Shown in pieces: positions 55,801 through 64,000 of a DNA stretch of 64,000 nucleotides (positions are counted from its first letter, which is position 1; every line of letters starts with the position of its first letter). The stretch is from JAIQFV01 sp041494885 (lineage in GTDB: Bacteria; Acidobacteriota; Terriglobia; JAIQFV01). Under the pieces are notes generated by a model, which worked only from the letters and a program-made list of their open reading frames with translations, did no database searches and was not told where the DNA came from. The DNA lies in NCBI GenBank assembly GCA_041494885.1, contig JBGQBO010000025.1:12220-76219 (forward strand). The letters run 5' to 3'. Both the position numbers and the translations under genes were made by a program.

Positions 55801-58390
55801 CGGGAAACCCCTGCTCCTCACCGAGGAAAATTTCCACCAGTTAGAGGAACACGGCGAAGTGGATTTGTTCGGAACCCCCAGCCCTGCCTGGTTGGGCGTT
55901 CCGTTGAATACTCCCATTGGGACTATCGGGGTGCTCGTCGTTCAGCATTACAAGGACCCCCATGCCTATAACCAGAGAGACCTTGAATTTTTGGCCTCGG
56001 TGGGAAATCAGATCGCCCTCGCGATTGAGCGCAAGCGGACCGAGGATGCTCTTCGGCAAAGCGAAGAACGCTACCGGGCGTTTGTGCGGCAGAGCTCGGA
56101 GGGCATCTGGAGGTTTGAGGCACAGTCGCCCATCCCTGTTCATCTTCCCATCGACGAACAAATCGAGCTGTTTTTTCAAAACGGCTACCTGGCTGAGTGC
56201 AATGATGTCATGGCACAAATGTACGGCTTCTCCGCCGCACAGGAGATGATTGGCTCTCGAATCGGCGACCTGCTCCCGAAATCCGACGAGCGGAATGTTG
56301 AAACCCTGCGCCATTTCATTCGCTCCGGCTATCGGTTGAGCGAGGCGGAGACCTTGGAGCTCACTCGAGAGGGCGATCCCCGGAACTTTCTCAATAACCT
56401 CGTGGGCATCATCGAACAGGGATGGTTGGTCCGTGTGTGGGGAACCCAGCGCGATATCACCGCCCAAAAACAAGCGGAGGAGGCCTTGCGGGAAAGTGAA
56501 GAACGGTACCGCCGGCTGGTCGAATTCTCGCCCGAGGCCATTGTGGTTCACTGCGAAGGAAAGTTCGTTTTTATAAACTCAGCGGCCATGAAATTGTTCG
56601 GAGCCAGCCGAACGATGGATCTCATCGGCACGCCGATTCTGAACCGAGTGCACCCGGACCATCGAGGGGTCGTGGAGGCACGTCTGGGAACGCTGCTTGA
56701 ATCCAAAGAACGCGTTCCCCTGATTGAAGAGAGGTTCCTCCGGCTCGATGGCACCGTCATCGATGTGGAGGTCACCGCCATCCCTTTCGTCTACAGGAAT
56801 AAGCCTGCGGCGCAAGTCGCCATCCGGGACATTACGGCGCGGAAACGCGCTGAGGAATCGGAGCGACGGCTGCTTCGCGCCGTGGAACAGACCGATGAAG
56901 TGATTTTCATGACCGGGCTCGACGGCACAATCACCTATGTCAACCCCGCTTTTGAGAAGGTGTATGGTTTCACCCCCGTGGAAGCCATTGCCAAGAATCC
57001 CCGAATCATTAAGAGCGGACTTCTGACCCCTCAATACTATGAACAATTCTGGAAAACTCTCTTGTCTGGAAAGAGTGTTCGAGGGGAAATGACCAACCGT
57101 CGGAAGGACGGCGAACTGGTGACCGTCGAATCTTCTGTCAACCCGGTGGTTAACCCCCAAGGGACGATGATCGGCTTCATCTCAGTCCAGGAGGATGTCA
57201 CGGAACGAAAGCTGCTGGAGACACAACTCCGACAAGCGCAAAAGATGGAAGCGGTCGGGAGGCTGGCAGGGGGGGTGGCGCACGATTTCAACAACCTCCT
57301 CACCGCCATCACCGGATATTCAGACCTGATGCTCATGCGCCTCCCGCTGGGGGATCCTCTCCGCCGCCATGCCGAAGAAATCAAAAAAGCGTCAGACCGG
57401 GCGGCCTCGCTGACACAACAATTGCTGGCCTTCAGCCGCAAGCAGGTTTTGCAGCCCAAACTGCTGGACTTGAATGCGATCGTGGCCGATATGGATCGGA
57501 TGCTTCGACGGCTCATCGGTGAAGATATTGAATTGGTCACCCTGCGCTCCCAGGACCTGGGAAAGACCAAGGTAGATCCAGGGCAGGTAGCGCAGGTGCT
57601 CATGAACCTGGCCGTCAATGCCCGGGATGCCATGCCGAAAGGAGGCAAACTCATCATCGAGACTGCGAATGAGGATATCGATGAAGCTTACGCGAGCCGG
57701 AATGCCGGGATGCATGTGGGGTCTTATGTTGTGTTGGGGGTCCGCGATACTGGAATCGGAATGGACAGCGAGATCCAGAAACATCTGTTTGAACCCTTCT
57801 TCACCACCAAGGAATTGGGCAAGGGAACCGGGCTGGGATTGTCGACCGTCTATGGAATCGTGAAGCAGAGCGGGGGCTATATCTGGGTCAACAGCGAAGT
57901 GGGGAGCGGCACGACCTTTAAAGTGTACCTCCCGCGGCATGAAGAAGTTGGGAAGACCCTGCAAATAAGTGCGGAGCAGACCACTCTCTTGCAGGGATCC
58001 GAGACGATCCTTGTCGTTGAAGATGAGGATGGAGTCCGCGACCTCGTGCGGGATATTCTCGAAATGAACGGCTATACGGTGTTGGAAGCATCGGCTGGAG
58101 AGGAGGCCTTGGAACGCTGCAGGCAACACCCGGAGACGATTCACTTGATCCTGACCGACGTGGTGATGCCGCAGATGAGCGGCCGCGAGTTGGCGGAACG
58201 ACTGGTCCTCTTGAAACCCGGGATTAAGGTCCTGTACATGTCCGGTTACACCGATGACACCGTTCTGCGTCACGGCGCCCTGGAAGCCGATATGGTATTT
58301 CTCCAAAAGCCGTTTACTCCGGAAGCCCTGGCCCGAAAAGTTCGCGAAGTGCTGGATGCGGGGAGAGAGAGTTCAAAGGTAAGTGGCTAG
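52817..58390 (+). CDS. Giant soluble hybrid histidine kinase with nine PAS and two GAF domains
   Basis: About 1857 residues, no membrane segment, so a cytoplasmic sensor. In order I read five PAS domains, a GAF (around 54750-55170), PAS, GAF (around 55590-56030), three PAS, HisKA with His1489 in GGVAHDFNNLLTA, HATPase (FEPFFTTKELGKGTGLGLST) and a receiver with Asp1781 in LTDVVMP. ATG 52817 has GGAGG 5 bases upstream; a TTG 39 bases earlier is unsupported. No response-regulator gene with DNA-binding output is adjacent. A paralogue follows after a 945-base gap. Ligands of the PAS/GAF domains are unknown. Confidence 0.92.
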   Translation: MKKKPSGKTIPNVKKRATAKSPSSPRIRRSWISTLRELTLVVDAQGRILEVYPHDPDPTKKHARKIVGRTLQEVLPLTQVDLIMGHLGRTLRKRTTIEAEYLFPLGGRETWFSVVVSPKTKDSATWLARDITDLKKAQEAARTAEERSRSFFEEAVIGLYQSTPEGKILRANHALIRMLGYESLQQLLEADIEKSLYVDPSVRRRNLEKLHKTGRLTGAEFELKKRDGSRITVSEHARAIIESGGKVLSYEGTLIDTTASKHAHDTLVESEQRFRTMADSAPVLIWLSDAEGLCTFFNQGWLDFTGRTLSQILGNGWTRDVHTEDLPRCLQTYWTAFKARQPFKMEYRLRRFDGEYRWILDSGVPRLDADGSFLGFLGSGTDTTELKHTTEALKHSEEKYRDFFDKSPVGIYRSSLAEGRILDCNQAVLKMFGVQDLKGGRTLDTYLNPDDRGRMKAQILKMGAVENFEAQLKRANGSPFWASISANLREDEGILEGVITDITEHKQAERALRESEDRYRDLVEHSHDLICTHDLEGRILSANEAAIKVLGYTRNEVVGKNIRDFLPPESQPEFDAFLAAIKNRGVVHGFMRAQTHSGETRIWEYYSTIRTEGVEAPVVRGMAHDITERKKAERRLRKINECFLRFGIDPIKNINRLTALCGELLGATSALYNRLDHGMLCSWGQWSTPPDFKPEDKPEGHICFDIIKQGRDEVKVVRHLDETPYAETDPNVRAFGLKTYVGRTVFVAGEPAGSLCVVYQKDYVPSEDDKRVMSVLASAIGVEEMRRQSRLELDNTNETLRALIQGSPLAINSLDRYGKVLLWNPAAEKLFGWTEQEVLGKPNPCILKAGEAEHLQMLKKVIGGHSFTGMETQRVKKDGSLVDVSASAAPLRDAAGVVRAGLGIFEDNTERIRAERERQVIFQISAGVNQTSNLDELLRLIHHSLGRIVSAENCFIALYKKEEDILEFPFFIDQYDPTPAPMKAGKTATAYVLRTGKPLLLTEENFHQLEEHGEVDLFGTPSPAWLGVPLNTPIGTIGVLVVQHYKDPHAYNQRDLEFLASVGNQIALAIERKRTEDALRQSEERYRAFVRQSSEGIWRFEAQSPIPVHLPIDEQIELFFQNGYLAECNDVMAQMYGFSAAQEMIGSRIGDLLPKSDERNVETLRHFIRSGYRLSEAETLELTREGDPRNFLNNLVGIIEQGWLVRVWGTQRDITAQKQAEEALRESEERYRRLVEFSPEAIVVHCEGKFVFINSAAMKLFGASRTMDLIGTPILNRVHPDHRGVVEARLGTLLESKERVPLIEERFLRLDGTVIDVEVTAIPFVYRNKPAAQVAIRDITARKRAEESERRLLRAVEQTDEVIFMTGLDGTITYVNPAFEKVYGFTPVEAIAKNPRIIKSGLLTPQYYEQFWKTLLSGKSVRGEMTNRRKDGELVTVESSVNPVVNPQGTMIGFISVQEDVTERKLLETQLRQAQKMEAVGRLAGGVAHDFNNLLTAITGYSDLMLMRLPLGDPLRRHAEEIKKASDRAASLTQQLLAFSRKQVLQPKLLDLNAIVADMDRMLRRLIGEDIELVTLRSQDLGKTKVDPGQVAQVLMNLAVNARDAMPKGGKLIIETANEDIDEAYASRNAGMHVGSYVVLGVRDTGIGMDSEIQKHLFEPFFTTKELGKGTGLGLSTVYGIVKQSGGYIWVNSEVGSGTTFKVYLPRHEEVGKTLQISAEQTTLLQGSETILVVEDEDGVRDLVRDILEMNGYTVLEASAGEEALERCRQHPETIHLILTDVVMPQMSGRELAERLVLLKPGIKVLYMSGYTDDTVLRHGALEADMVFLQKPFTPEALARKVREVLDAGRESSKVSG

Positions 58391-59335
58391 ACGGCCGTGA
58401 CATCCCGTTGCCATTCCAAGATCAAGACTGAGCACCCCGCAGCTTGATCGGTGCGTTTTGCAAGCCCTTGTGAATCCCCGTTAGAGAACTCTTTATTGAT
58501 CGGTTTGCCCGGCTCGACACCCGGCCAGCGATTTTCTTGCTTGGCAAAGGACGTGTCGACCCTGGTCTTCCCTCCCACTCCCCGGTCCCCACCTGGGGAA
58601 TCCGACCACCTTTGTTCCCCCATATAGCGTCCGTTGCGAATGGCACGAAGTTAAGGGCTGGAGAACGACGGAACTCGTCCGAAGGCCGCCTCGGCAGCCT
58701 TGTCTTTTACCAGCCCGCCGCTTCAGCGGCGGGAAGGGATTGCCTCAGTTCCTTGACCCCGTTTCATCGGGGTTGAGGTCTCCGGGCGGCCCGTTAACGG
58801 GGCGCCCGCCTTGCACCCTAGCCCCGATCAATCGGGGCTTGACAGAATTTCCTCCTCACCTTCCCGCCGGTGAACCGGCGGGCTGTCTCAAGGCAAGTCC
58901 GCTGAAGCGGACTCGAGACCGGCCAGGCCTCGCAAAGACGGAATTTCTTAACTTCGTGCCATTCGAGCCTGTCCCTGGAAAAAACAGTTAATCCCGCCGT
59001 AATATACTGTCGATAAGAAAAGAGGTGTTTTAGTGAGTGACCGTGGCAGAACTTCGTCCATCCCTGGCCGGATAGCGTGGGCCAGGTATTTGGTGGGTGA
59101 GATCGATTAACAAGATTATGATCGTCTCCTCTTTGACCGCTGCACCTGGATGGAATGACCCGCCAACCTGCTACCTCAAAGCCCAATCCTCCTGGTTGAA
59201 TTTTCATTTTGAACTTTCTCCGGGATTATGGCGTGAAGCCTTTTCGGTCAAAGTATGTTTCGCTTGAGGCCTGCATATCGAGGCGGCGGGCAATTGAGAT
59301 GAACCCGCCAGGTGAGGGAGAGGCATTTTCAGAAT
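58391..59335. other. Long intergenic region between the two hybrid kinases
   Basis: 945 bases without a believable gene. It contains the inverted-repeat element at 58637-58965. The rest (58391-58636 and 58966-59335) shows no RNA gene or clear terminator. Short open frames here lack ribosome sites. Confidence 0.5.
58637..58965. mobile_element. MITE-like element with 19-bp terminal inverted repeats and a hairpin array
   Basis: CGAATGGCACGAAGTTAAG at 58637-58655 is exactly complementary to 58947-58965. Inside lie six perfect or near-perfect hairpins with different stems: 58714-58733, 58757-58772, 58790-58801, 58821-58838, 58863-58882 and 58896-58913, plus an imperfect one at about 58682-58701. 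Loops are only 0-6 bases. No coding capacity. Terminal repeats around a short non-coding body suggest a non-autonomous transposable element; the transposase family is not known. Confidence 0.65.
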
Positions 59336-62300
59336 ATGCGATCAACCCAAGAGACTCCACCTAATCAGAGATTGGTCCAGGATTCAGGAACGGGAGACCT
59401 TCTTAGCGGCCCCCACGGGGACGAAGAAGGACCAAGCCAAAGCGAGAAACATCCCTCTTCACTCATCGACGATGTGTCAGAGCTGATACTCATTTTGAAT
59501 GAGGACTTCACGATCGCCTATGGGAGTCCCTCTGTCGAGCCAATCCTCGGATACGATCCCAGCGAAATCATCGGAATGAGCGCCCTTCAGTTTATGCCCC
59601 CTGAGGATGCCCCCATCGTCGCCAGTGTGATTACGCGGGGGATCCGAAACCCGGGGGAGATATACCCGGCAAAGCATCGGCTTGTCCATCAGGATGGCTC
59701 ATTGCGGAATTTCGAATCCGTGGTGAGCAACGTTTCGGGGAACCAATCGCCCCGCGGGATCCTCGTGAATTGCCGCGTCCTTTCCTCTCGCCAGCGGACA
59801 GAAGATACGGCCCTCGAGGAGCGAGTCCTTGCCGAGGCCCTCCGCGAAACCTCATCCGCCCTCAACAGCACACTGCGCCTTGAGGAGGTTCTGGACCGCA
59901 TCCTCGAAAGTGTGGGGCGCGTGGTGCCGCACGATTCTGCAAGCATCATGCTCCTTGACACGACGACCGGCGTGGTTCGCGCAGTGAAATGCCGTGGCTA
60001 TAAGGAACGAGGCTTGGAGCGCTGGGTTCTGGGGATGCGCATGGCCCTTGATGAGATCTCCAATTTCCGCCGCATGGTGGAAAGCGGGCGCCCCCTCGTG
60101 GTCCGAGACACCCAAGTCAATCCGGAATGGCTTGACGTCCCCGAGACCCGCTGGATTCGCTCCGACGTGGGCGCCCCGATCCGCAGCAAAGGACAGGTGA
60201 TCGGATTTCTGCTGCTGGACAGTGAGACGCCTAACTTTTTCAACGACACCCACGGTGCCCATCTGCAGGCCTTTGCTGACCAGGCGGCCATCGCCATTGA
60301 AAATGCCCGGCTGTTTGAGGCGGAGCGGGCGGCCCACCTCCAAGCCGACGCCCTGTGTGAAGTCGCGGCCACACTCAATGTCAACCTCGATCGCGAGCCT
60401 CTACTCCAACTGATTCTGGAACAGTTGGCGCGGGTGGTGAGCTACGACAGTTGCTCGATCATGTTGGCAACCGGAGAAGCCCTCAACATTGTGGCTCATC
60501 GAGGGCGGAAGTTTGGCCGGGAGGACATCGCCACACTGCCGCTCCACCGTCTGAGACACGTGCAGGAAGTGCTGGAACAACGCGCCCCGGTGATAATCCG
60601 TGACACTCAGTCCGACTCCCGCTGGCAGGTGACTACGGGCACGAATCCCATTCGCTGCTGGTTGGGTGTACCGCTCGTGGTGCAAAACCAAAGCATTGGG
60701 TTGTTGAACCTCGACAAGGATGAGCCGGGATACTTCACTCAACATGACGCCGAGTTGGCGTTGGCCTTCGCCAACCAGGCAGCCCAGGCGATCACCCACG
60801 CACGTTTATTTCAAGAAATTCAGCAGGAGCTGGCCGAGCGAAAGCGGACCGAGGGGCAGCTTCAAAAGCTCTCTCATGCGGTGGAACAAAGTCCCAACTC
60901 CGTCATCATTACCAACAAGGATGGGAACATCGAATACGTCAATCGAAAGTTTACAGAAATCACTGGGTATCCGTCCGAAGAGGTCCTCGGAAAAAATCCC
61001 CGTGTTTTGAAGTCTGGAGAGACCCCGCCTGGGGAATATGAAACGTTGTGGAAAACCATCACCGCGGGCGAAGAATGGCGGGGAGAATTTCACAACAAGA
61101 AAAAAAATGGGGAATTTTTCTGGGAGCACGCCTCCATCTCTCCCGTCAAGAATGGCGACGGCACGATCACCCACTTCGTTGCGATCAAGGAAGACATCTC
61201 GTCGCGAAAAAACCTGGAGGCTCAGCTCCGCCAGGCCCAGAAAATGGAAGCCATCGGGCGGCTGGCAGGGGGAATCGCCCACGATTTCAATAATCTCCTG
61301 ACCGCCATCAATGGCTACAGCGATCTGGTTCTCAACCGGCTGGGCAGCACCGATCCCCTCCGCAAGGATCTTGGAGAGATAAGGAAGGCCGGAGAGAGGG
61401 CCGCTACCTTGACCCGCCAGTTGCTCGCTTTCAGCCGCAAGCAGATGATGCAGCCCCGTCTGCTCGACCTCAATCAGGTGGTGGGCGACATGGACAAAAT
61501 GCTCCGCCGTTTGATCGGAGAAGACATTGAGCTGGCGTTGCAACTCGATCCCCACCTGGGATACGTGAAGGCTGACCCGGGACAGATTGAGCAAGTGGTC
61601 ATGAACCTCGTCATCAACGCCCGGGACGCCATGCCGCACGGAGGAAAACTGGTCATCGAAACCCGGAACGTGGAGTTCAAGGCTGCCCATGCCAAGACAC
61701 AAGAGGAGATAAATCCCGGGTCCTATGTGAAGGTGGCCGTGACCGATACGGGATGTGGCATGGATGCTGAGACTCAATCGCATATCTTTGAGCCCTTCTT
61801 CACCACGAAAGAGAAGGGCAAGGGGACGGGACTGGGACTCTCAACCGCTTACGGAATCATCAAGCAGAGTGGCGGCCATATTCTGGTCTCGTCGTCGCCC
61901 GGCCACGGAACTAGTTTTCAAGTTTACCTTTCAAGCGTTGAAGCAGAACCCGAAGCGGCGAGCGTCAAGGGGAGTGCAGCCAAACAGCCTTCCGGCATGG
62001 AAACAATTCTTGTGGTGGAAGACGAGGAAATGATCCGGAGCCTCATCCTGGAAATTCTGGAACTGGGGGGCTACACCACGCTCGAGGCCGCCAATGGCGA
62101 TGAGGCCTTGTTAATCTGCGAGCAGCAAAACAAGCCGATCCACTTGCTCCTAACCGACGTGGTCATGCCGCATCTGAGTGGAAAGGAGTTGGCTGGGAGG
62201 CTGATGGCCCGGCGCCCCGCGCTGAAAGTCCTCTTCATGTCCGGGTACACGGACGAAGCCGTCCATCAGCATGGACTGCTCCAACCCAACACCGCTTTCC

Positions 62301-62383
62301 TGCAAAAACCTTTTTCGCCCGATACCTTGGCCAAAAAGATCCGGGAGGTGCTGGATTCCCAGCCCCGGAGCGCTGAAGGATAG
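59336..62383 (+). CDS. Soluble hybrid histidine kinase, PAS-GAF-GAF-PAS type
   Basis: About 1015 residues, no membrane segment. Order: PAS (about 40-150), two GAF domains (about 170-340 and 345-505), PAS (about 520-640), HisKA with His649 in GGIAHDFNNLLTA, HATPase (FEPFFTTKEKGKGTGLGLST) and a receiver with Asp941 in LTDVVMP. The kinase and receiver parts are near-copies in design of the upstream giant kinase, so tandem duplication is likely. ATG 59336 is taken; GTG 59312 is possible and neither has an ideal ribosome site. No output regulator is adjacent. Confidence 0.9.
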   Translation: MRSTQETPPNQRLVQDSGTGDLLSGPHGDEEGPSQSEKHPSSLIDDVSELILILNEDFTIAYGSPSVEPILGYDPSEIIGMSALQFMPPEDAPIVASVITRGIRNPGEIYPAKHRLVHQDGSLRNFESVVSNVSGNQSPRGILVNCRVLSSRQRTEDTALEERVLAEALRETSSALNSTLRLEEVLDRILESVGRVVPHDSASIMLLDTTTGVVRAVKCRGYKERGLERWVLGMRMALDEISNFRRMVESGRPLVVRDTQVNPEWLDVPETRWIRSDVGAPIRSKGQVIGFLLLDSETPNFFNDTHGAHLQAFADQAAIAIENARLFEAERAAHLQADALCEVAATLNVNLDREPLLQLILEQLARVVSYDSCSIMLATGEALNIVAHRGRKFGREDIATLPLHRLRHVQEVLEQRAPVIIRDTQSDSRWQVTTGTNPIRCWLGVPLVVQNQSIGLLNLDKDEPGYFTQHDAELALAFANQAAQAITHARLFQEIQQELAERKRTEGQLQKLSHAVEQSPNSVIITNKDGNIEYVNRKFTEITGYPSEEVLGKNPRVLKSGETPPGEYETLWKTITAGEEWRGEFHNKKKNGEFFWEHASISPVKNGDGTITHFVAIKEDISSRKNLEAQLRQAQKMEAIGRLAGGIAHDFNNLLTAINGYSDLVLNRLGSTDPLRKDLGEIRKAGERAATLTRQLLAFSRKQMMQPRLLDLNQVVGDMDKMLRRLIGEDIELALQLDPHLGYVKADPGQIEQVVMNLVINARDAMPHGGKLVIETRNVEFKAAHAKTQEEINPGSYVKVAVTDTGCGMDAETQSHIFEPFFTTKEKGKGTGLGLSTAYGIIKQSGGHILVSSSPGHGTSFQVYLSSVEAEPEAASVKGSAAKQPSGMETILVVEDEEMIRSLILEILELGGYTTLEAANGDEALLICEQQNKPIHLLLTDVVMPHLSGKELAGRLMARRPALKVLFMSGYTDEAVHQHGLLQPNTAFLQKPFSPDTLAKKIREVLDSQPRSAEG

Positions 62384-62546
62384 ACCGAGGTTTCTCCGTA
62401 GATTCCTTTGTCAAATCCGACCTTTTTGACGGCACAAAATACAGGAGAAGATCCCCCAGGCTCCATTCTTACCACTCCTGCAAATGGCGCGAGAGCACGA
62501 TTTTCGTGCTCGACCCGAGGCGCCTCCACGTCGTCCGAATGCACGC

Positions 62547-62588
62547 GGGCCCATAGCTCAGTTGGTCAGAGCGGCGGACTCATAACCC
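62547..62588 (+). pseudogene. 5' half of a tRNA-Met-like gene (CAT anticodon)
   Basis: The sequence starts GGGCCCATAGCTCAG, continues with a normal D arm and the 5' side of the anticodon stem, and reaches the loop CTCATAA. Likeness stops a few bases after the loop. No variable arm, T arm (GTTCGA) or 3' acceptor strand follows in the next 100 bases. It is therefore a truncated tRNA, probably left by integration, excision or recombination at the anticodon arm. An intron is possible but no splice partner is seen. Confidence 0.7.
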
Positions 62589-63057
62589 TTCAGAGCCCAT
62601 TTGGTGCAGTTTGCCGCGCTTTGTATGTGATTGCAGGATCAGCAAAGCTGCTACCCTCCGTACTCGCGTATACCAACCCAATTAAACTGGTAGTCGCTAC
62701 ATTTGTCGCTACAGTCGCAATCCCCAATCGCTCTCTTCCAATCGTCAATATCCACTCCGGAAAACCCCTCGCAAATTTAGGAATTGTGGGAGTTGGTGTC
62801 GATGCGACTGAAGGCACAACAGTGGGCTCAAATGCGCCATAGAGGTCGCTTGGTTTCGGCTTCTCGATCATAACCCCACGATCATTGTGCTTGTGACAGA
62901 TTTCCCTTGAATCGGTGATGCGAAAGATCTACACTTTTTTGTGGCCAGCCATCCCCCTGGTTGCTCACCTTGTCATGACGACACACTGGCCAAGAGAGGC
63001 TTTTAGTTGATTCTCCCGCACTTCCCAACATTGAACAATTCGAATGTGATGACTTAA

Positions 63058-63355
63058 ATGAAGAGGATGTTCCTTCTTGTCTTGATTCTGTTCTTGACTG
63101 GAGCGCCGACTCTTCTTGCCCGACTTTCTCCGAGCGCTTGAACTCGTTCTCCCAAGAAAACCCGTAGCACGAATCGAGCTATTACCAGAGGAGGAAGAGT
63201 CACGGTCGAATCAATCGCCGCTCGTTTTTGTCACAATTCGGCAATCAGGTGGGGTGACACTGTCTGGGCTTGGGGATAAAACCTGGAGGCCAATTCGGCA
63301 ACAATACCAGGACCAACAGCATTGTGCCTGTGCAGGGCTCTTGATCTGGCCGTGA
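63058..63355 (+). pseudogene. Possible frameshifted exported protein
   Basis: ATG 63058 opens a textbook signal peptide (MKRMFLLVLILFLTGAPTLLA) that stops after 27 codons. The frame at +1 continues from about 63116 to 63355 with a polar, Glu-rich sequence. The two together could be a small exported protein broken by a one-base shift. The second part shows no family I know. Confidence 0.3.
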
Positions 63356-63501
63356 TGCGGACACACGGTTAATGGAGAGCAGAGATGGATTGCTTCTTCA
63401 GATCGTGTACCCGGGCTTAGAAGCAGCCGGTTGGAGATTCTTTACAGTTACATCACGCACCACTCGACTCAATCCGTGAGTCTCTCATAGAAGGTGGCTT
63501 T

Positions 63502-63843
63502 ATGAATAGACTTCCACGAATCAGCGTTCTTCTAATGGTCTTCCTGTTTTTCCTAGCTCCAGTTCCCCCGCGGGCGCAATTGCCGGTGCCGCTGGCAGGG
63601 AACAGTGGAACCACAACGGCAAGTTTGGGACAGGGGTCGTTGATGACGGCGTACGGTCAGATTACAACAACCACGTCGAACCAGCCGGGAGCGCTGGCGA
63701 ATTTTGGATTTACGCAGAATGGGATTTTGACCACTGAAGCCGGAGTCGCTGCTTCCACGCCGACCACCACCGAACAACAGCTGTTGGGGTCAGATCGGGA
63801 CAACTGGACAATTGCGAATATGCTTGATAATGTAACGGGTTGA
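63502..63843 (+). CDS. Short exported hypothetical protein
   Basis: 113 residues with a signal peptide (about 1-26, ending near PPRAQ). The mature part is low in charge and rich in Thr, Gly, Ala and Asn. It stops about 35 bases before the apparent left end of an IS, so the original protein may have been longer. No family recognised. AGAAGGTGG lies about 4 bases before ATG 63502. Confidence 0.5.
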   Translation: MNRLPRISVLLMVFLFFLAPVPPRAQLPVPLAGNSGTTTASLGQGSLMTAYGQITTTTSNQPGALANFGFTQNGILTTEAGVAASTPTTTEQQLLGSDRDNWTIANMLDNVTG

Positions 63844-63877
63844 TCCCAGCAATTTTCATTTGTTCAGTTGTCTCGAC

Positions 63878-64000
63878 CTGACCCCAATACTGTTCACTTA
63901 GAGAAAACTGTGGTATGGTATCCTGTACACCCATTTCAGGACAGGAGGCCACGCCATGTCGAGAACGATTGCGACGCTTCCTCCGGGGAGCCGTATTACC
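63878..64000 (+). mobile_element. Left end of an IS4-like insertion sequence
   Basis: The sequence CTGACCCCAATACTG starts the unique stretch leading to a transposase-like start. The true terminal repeat cannot be set because the right end is outside the window. The element follows a short exported-protein gene. Confidence 0.5.
63956..64000 (+). CDS. Transposase N-terminus (IS4-like), cut by the window edge
   Basis: Fifteen codons from ATG 63956, encoding MSRTIATLPPGSRIT. AGGAGG lies 7 bases upstream. LPPGSRIT near the N-terminus is seen in a group of IS4-family DDE transposases. Too short for a firm family call. Confidence 0.55.
   Translation, partial: MSRTIATLPPGSRIT

Larger units (their letters stand above)
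62384..63501. other. Mosaic region with broken elements
   Basis: About 1.1 kb without an intact recognisable gene. It holds a hairpin (GAGCACGA / TCGTGCTC, 62493-62511, no T-tract), a tRNA 5' half (62547-62588) and overlapping open frames on both strands between 62408 and 62871. A signal-peptide-like start lies at 63058. The 62590-62871 minus-strand frame stops exactly where the tRNA likeness ends. I could not assign any of these frames to a family. Confidence 0.5.

Noticed and set aside
62590..62871. Overlapping frames on both strands as real genes
   Set aside because: Each is the shadow of the other, neither has a convincing start or family, and the region is visibly rearranged.
62547..62880. 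Group I intron in the tRNA anticodon loop
   Set aside because: No 3' exon (T arm and acceptor strand) and no recognisable P7/G-site core follow the 5' half.

Overview
The window looks like a chromosomal segment of an uncultured, GC-rich, Gram-negative-type bacterium. An Acidobacteriota-like source is my best guess, from an M61 peptidase, an FHA-GAF-PP2C regulator, very large PAS-rich hybrid kinases and an exported protein of a style common in that phylum. No rRNA or ribosomal protein is present to settle it.

Layout. 0-4 kb: HtrA protease and an FHA/GAF/PP2C phosphatase, both on minus. 4.3-10.1 kb: a leucine block (TetR regulator with its own promoter and palindromic operator, leuA, leuC, leuD, leuB). 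10.3-14.1 kb: M61 peptidase, exported metallo-beta-lactamase-fold hydrolase and HU. 14.3-21.9 kb: housekeeping genes lysA, mutS2, dnaG, rpoD. 22.2-35.6 kb: a long plus-strand run with a xanthine-dehydrogenase-like Mo hydroxylase (large subunit plus fused FeS/FAD subunit), SsnA, a class-III aminotransferase, a cyclic-2,3-diphosphoglycerate-synthetase-like GTPase, ornithine carbamoyltransferase, carbamate kinase, a PduS-like flavin/FeS oxidoreductase and a PduT-like microcompartment shell protein. 35.8-41.6 kb, minus: an exported protein, two adjacent PPK2 proteins, a small membrane protein and a serine-hydrolase/amidohydrolase fusion. 42.0-52.3 kb: aspartate carbamoyltransferase, a threonine-synthase-like PLP enzyme and a shortened YgfK on plus, convergent with a second, three-subunit xanthine dehydrogenase and an 8-oxoguanine-deaminase-like amidohydrolase on minus. 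52.8-62.4 kb: two giant hybrid histidine kinases separated by a hairpin-filled inverted-repeat element. 62.4-64 kb: a mosaic end with half a tRNA, broken reading frames and the start of an IS.

How the genes may work together. Two Mo hydroxylases, two purine-type aminohydrolases, YgfK, carbamoyltransferases, carbamate kinase and a PLP lyase-fold enzyme together resemble the ygeW/ygeX/ygfK/ssnA/xdh/yqeA cluster for anaerobic purine or uric acid breakdown. Carbamoyl groups would pass through carbamoyl phosphate to ATP. Three features are unusual: a PduS/PduT pair (flavin/FeS oxidoreductase plus FeS-type BMC-T shell protein) without other shell genes in view; a YgfK that appears to lack its flavin/NAD module; and a 26-codon piece bearing a carbamoyltransferase STRTR motif. 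The system-level reading is inference; the families are seen in the sequence.

A second theme is structural: degenerate repeats with a 7-nt period sit at seven places. Three are opposed (inverted) array pairs between co-directional genes, and two lie inside xanthine-dehydrogenase reading frames.
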